Source of the DNA: Defluviitalea phaphyphila
Lineage (GTDB): Bacteria > Bacillota > Clostridia > Lachnospirales > Defluviitaleaceae
NCBI RefSeq assembly: GCF_001466305.1
Contig: NZ_JWID01000003.1
Coordinates: 64,186 to 128,185 of the forward strand
Reading direction: 5' to 3'
Length of the DNA stretch: 64,000 nt
The translations under genes were made by a program, and so were the position numbers. Numbering within the stretch: position 1 is the stretch's first letter; each line of letters opens with the position of its first letter. The notes below the pieces were generated by a model. It searched no databases. It saw nothing but the letters and a program-made list of their open reading frames with translations, and had not been told where the DNA came from. This document shows, piece after piece, positions 34,691-44,153 of the stretch.

Positions 34691-35386
34691 ATGTCTCAAA
34701 TTAAAAATAATATAGAAGAAATAAAAAGAAAAATTGATATTGCTGCTAAAAAAAGTGGTCGAAAATATGAAGATATTACTTTAATAGCAGTAACTAAAAC
34801 AGTAGATGTGCCTAGAATTAAAGAAGCTCTTTCTTCTGGTATATGTCATATAGGAGAAAATAAAGTACAAGAAATAATGCGCAAATATGAACATATAGAC
34901 ACAAATATTCATTGGCATCTAATAGGACATCTTCAAACTAATAAAGTGAAATACATAATAGATAAAGTAGATTTAATTCATTCAGTTGATAGTGAACGAT
35001 TAGCTTATAAAATTAATGAACAAGCAGCTAAAAAGGGAAAAATAATGGATATATTATTACAAGTTAATGTAGCAAAAGAAAAAACCAAATTTGGCCTTTT
35101 TATGGAAGAGGTAGAACCTTTAATAGATAAAGTTAAAAATTTAGAAAATATAAGGGTCAAAGGTCTTATGACTATAGCCCCATATGTAGAAAATCCAGAA
35201 GAAAATAGGACTCATTTTAGAAATCTAAAACAATTATCTGTTGACATATCTAAAAGAAATATTGATAATATAAGTATGGAAATACTTTCTATGGGAATGA
35301 CAAATGACTACGAAGTAGCTATAGAAGAAGGGGCAACTATGGTAAGAATTGGGACAGGTATATTTGGTGAAAGAAATTATAATTAA
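34691..35386 (+). CDS. yggS: PLP homeostasis protein YggS/YlmE
   Basis: COG0325 pyridoxal-phosphate-binding protein with a single TIM-barrel domain, 231 residues. The PLP lysine is in LIAVTKTVDVPRIKEAL (about 36). GENKVQEI, HWHLIGHLQTNK, LQVNVAKEKTKFG, LSMGMTNDYEVAIEEG and RIGTGIFGER are all conserved. It buffers PLP and affects amino-acid pools. It precedes sepF as in Bacillus (ylmE-sepF). Ribosome site AAAGGGG. Confidence 0.93.
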   Translation: MSQIKNNIEEIKRKIDIAAKKSGRKYEDITLIAVTKTVDVPRIKEALSSGICHIGENKVQEIMRKYEHIDTNIHWHLIGHLQTNKVKYIIDKVDLIHSVDSERLAYKINEQAAKKGKIMDILLQVNVAKEKTKFGLFMEEVEPLIDKVKNLENIRVKGLMTIAPYVENPEENRTHFRNLKQLSVDISKRNIDNISMEILSMGMTNDYEVAIEEGATMVRIGTGIFGERNYN

Positions 35387-35406
35387 AAATATAAGGGGGC
35401 TATACA

Positions 35407-35862
35407 ATGGCAAAATTTTTAGATAAAATGATGGATGTGATGGGATTCGTAAATCCAGAAGATGAATACGAAGAAACACAAGAAATGGATTCAACACCAG
35501 AAGTTACTTCAATTAAGAATGTACGTTCTCGTAGTAATTCTAAAATTGTAAATATACATACTAATATTCAAATGGAAGTAGTCATTACAAATCCTCAAAA
35601 ATATGATGAAGCTCAAGAAATTTGTGACCATATAAAATCTAAAAAACCAGTAGTTATTAATTTAGAAAATATGGATCATGATATTGCTCAAAGGGTTATG
35701 GATTTTCTTAGTGGAGCATGTTATGCTTTAAATGGAGATGTGCAAAGAGTAGCAAATAATATTTTTATTATTGCTCCAGAAAATGTAGATATAGCTAATA
35801 ATTTTAAAGAAGAATTAAAAACAAAAGGAATTATCTTGCCTTGGATGGGTGTTGCAAAATAA
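35407..35862 (+). CDS. sepF: cell division protein SepF
   Basis: FtsZ-bundling protein that anchors the Z-ring to the membrane. An N-terminal amphipathic helix MAKFLDKMMDVMGFV is followed by an acidic linker (about 17-55). The SepF core contains PVVINLENMDHDIAQRVMDF and GACYALNGDVQRVANNIF. It has 151 residues. Ribosome site AGGGGG; 12 bases before the yggT gene. Confidence 0.93.
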   Translation: MAKFLDKMMDVMGFVNPEDEYEETQEMDSTPEVTSIKNVRSRSNSKIVNIHTNIQMEVVITNPQKYDEAQEICDHIKSKKPVVINLENMDHDIAQRVMDFLSGACYALNGDVQRVANNIFIIAPENVDIANNFKEELKTKGIILPWMGVAK

Positions 35863-35874
35863 TGGAGGAAAATT

Positions 35875-36156
35875 ATGAATTTTAAATCAATATTAAGTGT
35901 AGCTATTGAAATATTTTTTTATATATTAAATATGTTAATTTTTATTAGGGTTATTTTGTCTTGGTTTCCTATTAATAGGGATAATCCATTCGTTTTAATA
36001 ATATATCAATTAACTGAACCTATTTTAGGGCCTATCAGAGCTTTAATGCAAAAATCAGTTTTAGGGGGAAAAGGATTAATGATTGATTTTTCCCCTATTA
36101 TAGCCTTATTTCTTTTGGAATTTATAAAAAACACAATACTTTATTATATTATGTAA
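35875..36156 (+). CDS. YggT/YlmG family membrane protein
   Basis: A 93-residue protein with two membrane segments (about 9-29 and 68-90) and the family motif SWFPINRDNPF between them, then LTEPILGPIRALMQ. It sits between sepF and ylmH as in Bacillus. It is associated with division or membrane-protein function; the precise activity is unknown. Ribosome site TGGAGG. Confidence 0.9.
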   Translation: MNFKSILSVAIEIFFYILNMLIFIRVILSWFPINRDNPFVLIIYQLTEPILGPIRALMQKSVLGGKGLMIDFSPIIALFLLEFIKNTILYYIM

Positions 36157-36182
36157 TTATTATTGGTATTGAAAGGATCAAA

Positions 36183-36971
36183 ATGATTAATAAAATAACA
36201 TACTTATCAAAATTTACTGATATAGAAGAAAAATTTCTTGCAAGCAAAATATTAGATAGAGTAAATATTTGTTTAAAAAGACATGAAAATATGTTTACTG
36301 ATTTTATTGATATGTATAAATTAGATAAATTTTTGAATATGCTTTATTCAATTTCAGATATTAAAGTAAAAGCATTTGGTGGATATGATGATAGTGAGAG
36401 AAAAATTATAGGGTTGTGTCCAGATTATAAGGAATTAGAAAATAATGATTTCCCCATTGTTCCTATTGAAATTATTCTCAAAGCTTCTAAAACCAATATA
36501 TCTCATAGAGATTATTTAGGGTCTATTTTAAGTCTTGGAATAGATAGAAGTAAAATTGGAGATATATTAGTAGTTGACGATAAGAAAGCCGTTATATTTG
36601 TTCATAAAGATATACATTTTTATATTATAAATAATTTATTTAAAATTAAAAATACAAAAATTGAAATTAAAGAAATAAAGTTTGAAGAAATCGTTATTCC
36701 TCAACCTAAAATAAAAGAAATTAATGCTACTGTATCTTCTTTAAGGGCAGATGCTATTTTAAGTTGTGGATTTCAAATATCAAGAAGTAAAGTTGTGAAT
36801 TTAGTAAAAAATGAAAAAGCATTAATCAATGGGAAAGTTGCTACACCTTCTTCTAATGTTAAAGTTAACGATTTTTTAACTCTTAGAGGCTTTGGTAGAA
36901 TAAAATTAGAGGAGATAAAAGGGAAAACTAGAAAAAATCGTATTAATGTTGTGATTCATCGTTATGTATAG
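36183..36971 (+). CDS. ylmH: S4-domain RNA-binding protein YlmH
   Basis: A 262-residue protein with the YlmH-family N-terminal domain (FTDIEEKFLASKILDR, then FGGYDDSERKIIGL about 75) and a C-terminal S4 domain (RADAILSCGFQISRSKVVNL, then KALINGKVATPSSNVKVNDF). Bacillus YlmH binds ribosomes in rescue of stalled 50S peptidyl-tRNA complexes. It lies in the sepF-yggT-ylmH-divIVA order and overlaps no neighbour; divIVA starts 11 bases later. Confidence 0.9.
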   Translation: MINKITYLSKFTDIEEKFLASKILDRVNICLKRHENMFTDFIDMYKLDKFLNMLYSISDIKVKAFGGYDDSERKIIGLCPDYKELENNDFPIVPIEIILKASKTNISHRDYLGSILSLGIDRSKIGDILVVDDKKAVIFVHKDIHFYIINNLFKIKNTKIEIKEIKFEEIVIPQPKIKEINATVSSLRADAILSCGFQISRSKVVNLVKNEKALINGKVATPSSNVKVNDFLTLRGFGRIKLEEIKGKTRKNRINVVIHRYV

Positions 36972-36981
36972 GAGGGGAAAT

Positions 36982-37515
36982 ATGCTCACACCATTGGATA
37001 TTGAATCGCAGGAATTTAAAAGAAGACCCTATGGATATTCTATTGAAGAAGTAGATAAATTTTTAGATGAAGTTATAAAATCATATGAAAAAATATATAA
37101 AGAAAATATAGAATTAAAAGATAAGATTTCTATGTTAAATGAAAGTATTCAATACTATAAATCTTTAGAACAAACTTTACAAAGTACTCTTATATTAGCG
37201 GAAAAAACAGCAGAAGATACTAAAACAGCTGCCTATCAAAAAGGAGAGCAAATAAAACAAGAAGCTGAATTAAAAGCTAATAAAATTTTAGAAGAAGTTC
37301 AAAATGAAGTTTTTAAAATTAATCAACAAATTGAAAAATTAAAAAATCAATATAATTCTGCAAAAATAAAAATGAAACAAATGTTATTATCTCAATTGGA
37401 AATGTTAGAAAATTCTGTATTATATGAAGAAGATTCTGATATCAATAATAATATAGAAGAAAATAAAATTAGCCAAGAAAAAAAAGAGATTTCTAGAAAC
37501 GAGGAAACTATATGA
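36982..37515 (+). CDS. divIVA: DivIVA domain protein
   Basis: Peripheral membrane coiled-coil protein that recognises negative membrane curvature at poles and septa. N-terminal LTPLDIESQEFKRRPYGYSI followed by EEVDKFLDEV is the membrane-binding module (residues 2-45). Two coiled coils follow (about 45-70 and 90-150). It has 177 residues. The ATG at 36982 is set by TAGGAGGGG. Its stop overlaps the aroB start in an ATGA junction. Confidence 0.92.
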   Translation: MLTPLDIESQEFKRRPYGYSIEEVDKFLDEVIKSYEKIYKENIELKDKISMLNESIQYYKSLEQTLQSTLILAEKTAEDTKTAAYQKGEQIKQEAELKANKILEEVQNEVFKINQQIEKLKNQYNSAKIKMKQMLLSQLEMLENSVLYEEDSDINNNIEENKISQEKKEISRNEETI

Positions 37516-38603
37516 ATGAAATTAAAGTAAATACTTTATCTAATTTATATTCTATATATTTTTCACAAAATTTTGAAGGAATTTTGAAATTATTATCTAG
37601 TTATAATTTGCTCGATAGAAAAGTTTGTATTATAACTGATAGTAATGTGGATTTTTATTATGGACAATCTTTTATGAATACTTTAAAAACAGTATATAAA
37701 GATGTATTTAAATTTACTTTTCCTGCAGGAGAAGAAAGTAAAAATTTAAATACTGTTCAAAAGATTTATAAATTTTTTATAGAAAACAAATTGGATAGAA
37801 AATCTCTTGTATTTGCTCTAGGTGGAGGAGTTACAGGAGATATGGCGGGATTTGTTGCAGCAACTTATATGAGAGGAATTCCTTTCATTCAAGTTCCTAC
37901 AACTCTTCTTTCACAAGTAGATAGTAGTGTTGGTGGAAAAGTTGGGGTAGATTTTCTACAACATAAAAATATGATAGGTTCTTTTTATCAGCCCAAATTT
38001 GTATATATAAATTTAAGCACCTTAAATACTCTTCCTACAAAACAATTATCTTCTGGAATGGCAGAAGTTATAAAACATGGGCTTATTTTAGATAAAGAAT
38101 ATTTTTCTTTTGTTGAGTCTGTTTCTGATGAAACTTTTAAATTAGATAAAGATATATTAGAAAAAATAATTAAACGATCTTGTGAAATAAAATCTAATGT
38201 TGTTTCTCAAGATGAAAAGGAATCTGGATTAAGAGAAATTTTAAATTTTGGACATACTATAGGTCATGCAATAGAAACCCTTCTTGATTTTAAACTTTTA
38301 CATGGGGAATGTGTTTCTATTGGTATGATAGGTGCAGCTTATATATCTTATAAAAATAATTTAATTTCTAAAAAAGATTTGGAAAGAATTGAAAAAGTTT
38401 TAACTTCATATAAACTTCCAACAAGATTTAAAAATTTAGAAGTGGATAAAATTTATGAACAAATGTTATTGGATAAAAAAACAAAAAATAATAAAATTAA
38501 ATTTATTTTATTATCTCCTATAGGAAATGTATTAAGAGTTGAAGATTTAAATGAACAATTAATAAAATCTGCCATTTCTTATGTAAAATCTGACGTGCAG
38601 TAG
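37512..38603 (+). CDS. aroB: 3-dehydroquinate synthase
   Basis: Second step of the shikimate pathway, converting DAHP to 3-dehydroquinate with NAD+ and a divalent metal. LALGGGVTGDMAGFVAATYMRG (abridged: GGGVTGDMAGFVA at about 108) is the NAD-binding turn. FIQVPTTLLSQVDSSVGGK, MAEVIKHGLI, the metal-binding FGHTIGHAIE (about 250) and LLHGECVSIGM are intact. It has 363 residues. The start overlaps divIVA by four bases, so it is translationally coupled to a division gene. Many Firmicutes have ileS at this position. Confidence 0.94.
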   Translation: MNEIKVNTLSNLYSIYFSQNFEGILKLLSSYNLLDRKVCIITDSNVDFYYGQSFMNTLKTVYKDVFKFTFPAGEESKNLNTVQKIYKFFIENKLDRKSLVFALGGGVTGDMAGFVAATYMRGIPFIQVPTTLLSQVDSSVGGKVGVDFLQHKNMIGSFYQPKFVYINLSTLNTLPTKQLSSGMAEVIKHGLILDKEYFSFVESVSDETFKLDKDILEKIIKRSCEIKSNVVSQDEKESGLREILNFGHTIGHAIETLLDFKLLHGECVSIGMIGAAYISYKNNLISKKDLERIEKVLTSYKLPTRFKNLEVDKIYEQMLLDKKTKNNKIKFILLSPIGNVLRVEDLNEQLIKSAISYVKSDVQ

Positions 38604-38619
38604 TGCACGTTATTTTTTT
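38593..38619 (+). terminator. terminator overlapping the aroB stop
   Basis: ACGTGCA and TGCACGT form a 7-bp stem around GTAG, followed by TATTTTTTT. The stop codon lies in the loop region. Confidence 0.85.
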
Positions 38620-38742
38620 GATTTAGTTTCCATTATTGTTTTTATAATTATTACAAAAACTATCTATATTGCTTTACACTAAAAGAAATGGATGATATAA
38701 TTTTTCTTGTTTTGAGAATTTTAGTTTATTTTAAGGAGAGAT

Positions 38743-39207
38743 ATGATGTTTATCGTATTTTTTTTACTAGTATCTGTATTAGTATTTATAGACCAATTAA
38801 CTAAATATATAGCATTAAATTATTTAAAAAGTATAAGTACAATACCAATCATTCAAAATATTTTTCATTTAACTTTTGTTGAAAATAGAGGAGCTGCTTT
38901 TGGAATATTACAAAATAAAAGATGGTTTTTTATAATTATTACATTTACTATTTTATTAGGAATCATATATTATTATATTAATCTTCCAAAAGAAAAACCT
39001 TATGGTTTTGTCAGATTTTCTCTTATATTAATTAGTAGCGGAGCTATAGGAAACTTAATTGATAGAATTAAATTAGGTTATGTAATAGATTTTTTTGATT
39101 TTAGATTAATAAATTTCCCAGTATTTAATATAGCTGATATTTATGTAGTGATAGGGACTATACTATTAAGTAGTATTATATTTTTTATGCCTCATAAAGA
39201 TCTTTAA
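38743..39207 (+). CDS. lspA: lipoprotein signal peptidase (SPase II)
   Basis: Aspartic membrane protease that cleaves prolipoproteins before the lipidated Cys. Four membrane segments fill 154 residues. The motifs FIDQLTKYIA (about 17), VENRGAAFGIL (about 46), NLIDRIKLGYVIDFFDF (first catalytic Asp, about 107) and FNIADIYVVIG (second catalytic Asp, about 131) are intact. Ribosome site AAGGAGAG. It is followed by rluD, as in most Firmicutes. Confidence 0.94.
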   Translation: MMFIVFFLLVSVLVFIDQLTKYIALNYLKSISTIPIIQNIFHLTFVENRGAAFGILQNKRWFFIIITFTILLGIIYYYINLPKEKPYGFVRFSLILISSGAIGNLIDRIKLGYVIDFFDFRLINFPVFNIADIYVVIGTILLSSIIFFMPHKDL

Positions 39208-39221
39208 AAAGGAGTTAACTA

Positions 39222-40145
39222 ATGGATTGGTATACATATGTTATAGAAGATAAAAATATAGGAAAAAGAATAGACTTATTTTTATCAGAAGAATTAAAAG
39301 ATGTTTCAAGGTCTTTTATTCAAAAACTTATAAAAAATAAAAATGTAAAAGTTAATCAAAACTATGTAAAAGCTAATTACAAACTAAAACTAAATGATGT
39401 AATAGATGTGAAAATACCTGAGCCAGAAATATTAGAAATTAATCCAGAGCCTATTGAATTAGATATATTATATGAAGATAAGGATATTATAGTAGTAAAT
39501 AAACCTCAGGGAATGGTGGTTCATCCTGCCCCAGGACATTACAGTGGAACGTTGGTTAATGCGCTTTTATACCATTGTTCTGATGATTTATCTGGAATTA
39601 ATGGTATCCTTAGACCAGGAATTGTCCATAGAATAGATAAAGATACATCAGGAGTACTTATGGTTGCTAAAAATGATTTAGCACATCAAAATCTTACCCT
39701 TCAATTAAAAGAACATACTATTACAAGAAAATATAATGCAATTGTTTATAATAATATAATAAAGGATTTTGGTACTATTAATGCTCCAATTGGTAGACAT
39801 CCTATAGATAGAAAAAAAATGGCTGTAACTAATAAAAATTCTAGACAAGCTATAACTCATTATACAGTATTAGAAAGATTTGGACAATTTACTTTTATTG
39901 AAGCTCAACTTGAAACAGGAAGAACTCATCAAATTAGAGTTCATATGAAATATATAGGCCATCCTCTTTTAGGAGATCCAGTATATGGGCCTAAATCTCA
40001 ACCTTTTAATTTAAATGGACAACTTCTTCATGCTAGAGTTTTAGGATTTAAACATCCTTCAAATAATAAATATATGGAATTTGAGGCCCCACTTCCTGAT
40101 TATTTTAAAAATATTATCGAGAAATTAAGAAAAAAATCTAATTAA
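39222..40145 (+). CDS. rluD: 23S rRNA pseudouridine synthase RluD family
   Basis: Pseudouridylates large-subunit rRNA. N-terminal S4 domain (about 15-75: RIDLFLSEELKDVSRSFIQK). Catalytic Asp in GIVHRIDKDTSGVLMVAKN (about 138). C-terminal LETGRTHQIRVHMKYIGHPL and GDPVYG. It has 307 residues, standard length. It lies between lspA and the PyrR-controlled unit and has no visible terminator, so transcripts could run into the pyrR leader. Confidence 0.93.
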   Translation: MDWYTYVIEDKNIGKRIDLFLSEELKDVSRSFIQKLIKNKNVKVNQNYVKANYKLKLNDVIDVKIPEPEILEINPEPIELDILYEDKDIIVVNKPQGMVVHPAPGHYSGTLVNALLYHCSDDLSGINGILRPGIVHRIDKDTSGVLMVAKNDLAHQNLTLQLKEHTITRKYNAIVYNNIIKDFGTINAPIGRHPIDRKKMAVTNKNSRQAITHYTVLERFGQFTFIEAQLETGRTHQIRVHMKYIGHPLLGDPVYGPKSQPFNLNGQLLHARVLGFKHPSNNKYMEFEAPLPDYFKNIIEKLRKKSN

Positions 40146-40200
40146 TAGTGGACAAATAAGTTTAAATATGATAAAGTTAAAAAAGTTAAATTCCTTTAAA

Positions 40201-40868
<668 letters not shown>

Positions 40869-40893
40869 TTTTAAAGATTAAGGGGAGGATTTT

Positions 40894-42135
40894 ATGAATA
40901 TAACAAAAAGAAAAATCATTTTAGGAGTTCAACATGTATTAGCTATGTTTGGAGCCACAGTATTAGTACCAAGTCTTACAGGATTAGACCCTTCAATTGC
41001 TATATTATGTGCAGGATTAGGTACATTAATATTTCATGCTTCTACTAAAGGAATAGTTCCAGTATTTTTAGGTTCTAGTTTTGCATTTATAAATGCAATA
41101 AAATTAGTTTTAGAAGATAATGGTATAGGTGCGGTAAAAGGTGGAATTATTGCAGCAGGATTAGTATATGTAATAATGGCAGGAGTCATTAAACTTTTTG
41201 GAGTTGAAAAAGTACGTTCTTTTTTTCCACCTATAGTAACCGGACCTATTATTATGGTTATAGGTTTACGACTAAGCCCTACAGCTATTCATAATAGCAT
41301 GTATGAAACTATAATAGTTGATGGAATGGAAAAATCTGTATTTAACCCTATGTTTCTAATGGTTTCTTTAATTGTAGTAGCTACTATGATTATAGTATCT
41401 ATCTTTGCAAAAGGATTCTTTAAATTAGTTCCTATATTAATATCAGTAATAGTAGGATATATTGTTTCAATTCCCCTAGATTTAGTTGAAATGGAGAAAA
41501 TTAAAAACGCAGCATGGATTGGTTTTGAAACAGATACATTAAATCAAATATTAACTCTTCCAAATTTTTCTTTAAGTGGAATATTAGCAATAGCACCTAT
41601 AGCCTTAGTAGTTTTTATCGAACATATAGGAGATATTACCACAAATGGGGCTGTTGTAGGAAAAGACTTCTTTAAAAACCCAGGAATTCATAGAACTATG
41701 TTAGGAGATGGATTAGCTACCATGGTAGCAGGATTACTAGGAGGCCCTGCAAATACTACTTATAGTGAAAATACAGGAGTATTAGCAGTAACTAAGGTAT
41801 ATGATCCAGCTATTCTTAGAATAGCTGCTGTATTTGCTATTATTATAAGTTTTGTTGGTAAAATTGGTGCTATTATTAGATATATTCCTTCTCCAGTTAT
41901 GGGAGGTATAAGTATTATACTATTTGGAATGATTGCTAGTGTAGGAGTAAGAATTCTTATAGAATCTAAACTAGATTTTGCTCATAGTAGAAATCTTATT
42001 ATATCTGCTTTAATATTAGTATGTGGTATTGGAATTCAAGAAGTTCCTATATATAATAATATTACAATTTCTGGATTAGCTATAGCAGCTCTTATTGGTG
42101 TAATTTTAAATAAAATTCTTCCTAATAATATATAA
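40894..42135 (+). CDS. uraA: uracil permease
   Basis: Nucleobase:cation symporter-2 family protein of 413 residues with 12-14 hydrophobic segments, in the cytoplasmic membrane. GVQHVLAMFGATVLVPSLTG near the N-terminus, PIALVVFIEHIGDI (about 233, substrate-binding Glu/His) and GGPANTTYSENTGVLAVTKV (about 282) are the UraA/PyrP signatures. It is second in the PyrR-attenuated operon, so uptake of uracil is repressed by UMP. Confidence 0.93.
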   Translation: MNITKRKIILGVQHVLAMFGATVLVPSLTGLDPSIAILCAGLGTLIFHASTKGIVPVFLGSSFAFINAIKLVLEDNGIGAVKGGIIAAGLVYVIMAGVIKLFGVEKVRSFFPPIVTGPIIMVIGLRLSPTAIHNSMYETIIVDGMEKSVFNPMFLMVSLIVVATMIIVSIFAKGFFKLVPILISVIVGYIVSIPLDLVEMEKIKNAAWIGFETDTLNQILTLPNFSLSGILAIAPIALVVFIEHIGDITTNGAVVGKDFFKNPGIHRTMLGDGLATMVAGLLGGPANTTYSENTGVLAVTKVYDPAILRIAAVFAIIISFVGKIGAIIRYIPSPVMGGISIILFGMIASVGVRILIESKLDFAHSRNLIISALILVCGIGIQEVPIYNNITISGLAIAALIGVILNKILPNNI

Positions 42136-42156
42136 TATATAAATATGATATAATTT

Positions 42157-42186
42157 ATAGAGTGATAATATCACTCTATTTTTTTA
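42157..42186 (+). terminator. terminator of the pyrR-uraA operon
   Basis: ATAGAGTGAT and ATCACTCTAT form a 10-bp stem with a 3-base loop, then a run of seven T. Confidence 0.85.
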
Positions 42187-42218
42187 TAAAATTAAAAGAA
42201 AAGAAAGGATAGAGAAAA

Positions 42219-43334
42219 ATGTATGATTCTAGAATTAAAACTTTAGCAAAAAACATAGTAAATTATTCTGTAAATCTTCAAAAAGGAGAAAAAGTATTAA
42301 TCCAAGCAAATGGAATAGAACCTTCTTTTATTAATGCTTTAATAAAGGAAGTATATAACGTAGGAGGATTTCCTTTTGTTCAATTAAATGACCATTCTAT
42401 TTTAAGACAATTATACTTAGGAACTTCTGAGGAACATATGAAGGCTATGGCTAAATATGAAGCTATGAGAATGAGTGAAATGGACGCTTTTATTGGTTTT
42501 ACTTCTTTTAAAAATTCTTCAGAGCTTTCAGATATTCCTCCTGAAAAAATGGATTTATATTATAAATACTTATGGAAAGAAGTTCATGTCAATATTAGAG
42601 TTCCTAAAACAAAATGGGTAGTACTTCGTTATCCATCTTCTCATATGGCACAATTAGCAAATATGAGTACAGAAGCTTTTGAAGATTTTTATTTTAATGT
42701 ATGCAATTTAGATTATGGAAAAATGTCTAAAGCCATGGATGCATTAGTAGATTTAATGGAGAAAACAGATAAAGTAAGGATTGTAGGAGAAGAAACTGAT
42801 CTTTCTTTTTCAATAAAAGGGCTTCCAGCTATAAAGTGTGATGGCAAAAGAAATATTCCTGACGGAGAAGTATATACTGCTCCTATAAAAAATTCAGTAA
42901 ATGGAATTATAACTTATAATACTCCTTCAGAATATCAAGGGTTTACCTTTGAAAATATAAGATTTGAATTTAAAGATGGAAAAATAATAAAAGCAACTGC
43001 AAATAACTCAGAAAGAATAAACAAAGTACTAGATACAGATGAAGGAGCAAGATATATAGGTGAATTTGCCATCGGCGTTAATCCCTATATAACAAAACCT
43101 ATGAAAGAAACATTATTTGATGAAAAAATAGCAGGTTCAATTCATTTTACTCCTGGAAACTCTTATACAAATTGTTCCAACGGAAATAAATCTGCTATTC
43201 ATTGGGATTTAGTGTATATTCAAACTCCAGAGTACGGTGGAGGAGAAATTTATTTTGATGATATATTAATAAGAAAAGATGGACGATTTGTAATTTCCGA
43301 ACTAGAAGTTCTTAATCCAGAAAATCTAAAATAA
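42219..43334 (+). CDS. M29 family aminopeptidase (AmpS/AmpT-like)
   Basis: Thermophilic-type metallo-aminopeptidase of peptidase family M29, 371 residues. The N-terminal domain starts RIKTLAKNIVNYSVNLQKGEK. Metal ligands lie in the C-terminal half: the Glu of DEGARYIGEFAIGVNP (about 287), then GSIHFTPGNSYTNC (about 307) and SAIHWDLVYI (about 327), giving the two His and the Asp. It is cytosolic, for peptide degradation. It stands alone, with ribosome site GAAAGGA and a terminator. Confidence 0.9.
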   Translation: MYDSRIKTLAKNIVNYSVNLQKGEKVLIQANGIEPSFINALIKEVYNVGGFPFVQLNDHSILRQLYLGTSEEHMKAMAKYEAMRMSEMDAFIGFTSFKNSSELSDIPPEKMDLYYKYLWKEVHVNIRVPKTKWVVLRYPSSHMAQLANMSTEAFEDFYFNVCNLDYGKMSKAMDALVDLMEKTDKVRIVGEETDLSFSIKGLPAIKCDGKRNIPDGEVYTAPIKNSVNGIITYNTPSEYQGFTFENIRFEFKDGKIIKATANNSERINKVLDTDEGARYIGEFAIGVNPYITKPMKETLFDEKIAGSIHFTPGNSYTNCSNGNKSAIHWDLVYIQTPEYGGGEIYFDDILIRKDGRFVISELEVLNPENLK

Positions 43335-43637
43335 TAATATATAGACCTCAAATATTAGATGAAAATGCTGATATTTAAGGTCTTTTATTAAATTAACATT
43401 TTTTAAAAAGTATAAAATATATAAGATTTTTGTATGTTTTTGATGTATAATAATAAATATTTAAAATAATAACAATTATTTTAAATTAAATATATCAATT
43501 AAATTTTTTAACTATAATAAAATAATTTTAAATTCAATTAAATAAATTAAACTATCTATAATTTTTCTTGCGTTATTTTATAAAAATTATTACAATAAAA
43601 AATTATAAATAGTCAATAATATTATGGAGGGGTTAAA
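43335..43637 (+). other. intergenic region: terminator, AT-rich stretch, promoter
   Basis: About 300 bases without a gene. A 15-bp imperfect stem (AGACCTCAAATATTA at 43343-43357 with TGATATTTAAGGTCT at 43369-43383) and a TTTTATTA tail end the aminopeptidase transcript. The middle is featureless AT-rich sequence. A promoter for the next gene lies at 43568-43596. Confidence 0.6.
43568..43596 (+). promoter_or_regulatory. promoter of the ECF S-component gene
   Basis: TTGCGT (43568-43573) and TACAAT (43591-43596) are 17 bases apart, 42 bases ahead of the start codon. No riboswitch-like structure is apparent in the short leader. Confidence 0.55.
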
Positions 43638-44141
43638 ATGAGAACTAAAAAATTAACGATTACAGCATTAATGGCTGCCTTAGTTACTGCAATGACTATG
43701 GCAATTGCAATCCCTATTGGAAATCAAGGCTATCTTAATTTTGGAGATATTATGATTTTTACTTCAGCTCTTTTATTTGGCCCTCAGGTAGGATTGATTG
43801 CCGGAGGAATTGGTTCAGCTCTAGCCGACCTACTTAGCGGATATGGGGTATGGATACCTATAACTTTAATAGCTAAAGGTCTAGAAGGTTATATAGCAGG
43901 ACTAATTTGTTTTAAAGCTAAATCACAAATGAAAAATTTAATTGGAATAATTATATCAGGATTTATAATGATATTTGTATACTATATTGGTGGAGTTATA
44001 TTGACTTTTTCTAGTGAAGGAATTCTTCCTGCAATTATCGCATCCCTTTCTGGCATTCCGTTTAATATTTTACAAGTAGTTGTTGGTGCAATAGGAGGAA
44101 ACATAATTGCTCTTTTACTAAAAGATAAAATAAAAATATAA
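43638..44141 (+). CDS. ECF transporter S component, substrate unknown
   Basis: A 167-residue membrane protein with five to six hydrophobic segments. The N-terminal RTKKLTITALMAALVTAMTM with a basic start and Ala-x3-Ala pattern is the region by which S components dock to EcfT. GYLNFGDIMIFTSALLFGP and GLIAGGIGSALADLL match the ECF_trnsprt (PF07155-like) group. It binds a vitamin or cofactor precursor and relies on a shared EcfAA'T module not found in this window. The substrate cannot be told. Ribosome site ATGGAGGGG. Confidence 0.75.
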   Translation: MRTKKLTITALMAALVTAMTMAIAIPIGNQGYLNFGDIMIFTSALLFGPQVGLIAGGIGSALADLLSGYGVWIPITLIAKGLEGYIAGLICFKAKSQMKNLIGIIISGFIMIFVYYIGGVILTFSSEGILPAIIASLSGIPFNILQVVVGAIGGNIIALLLKDKIKI

Positions 44142-44153
44142 TGGGGTGAGTAT

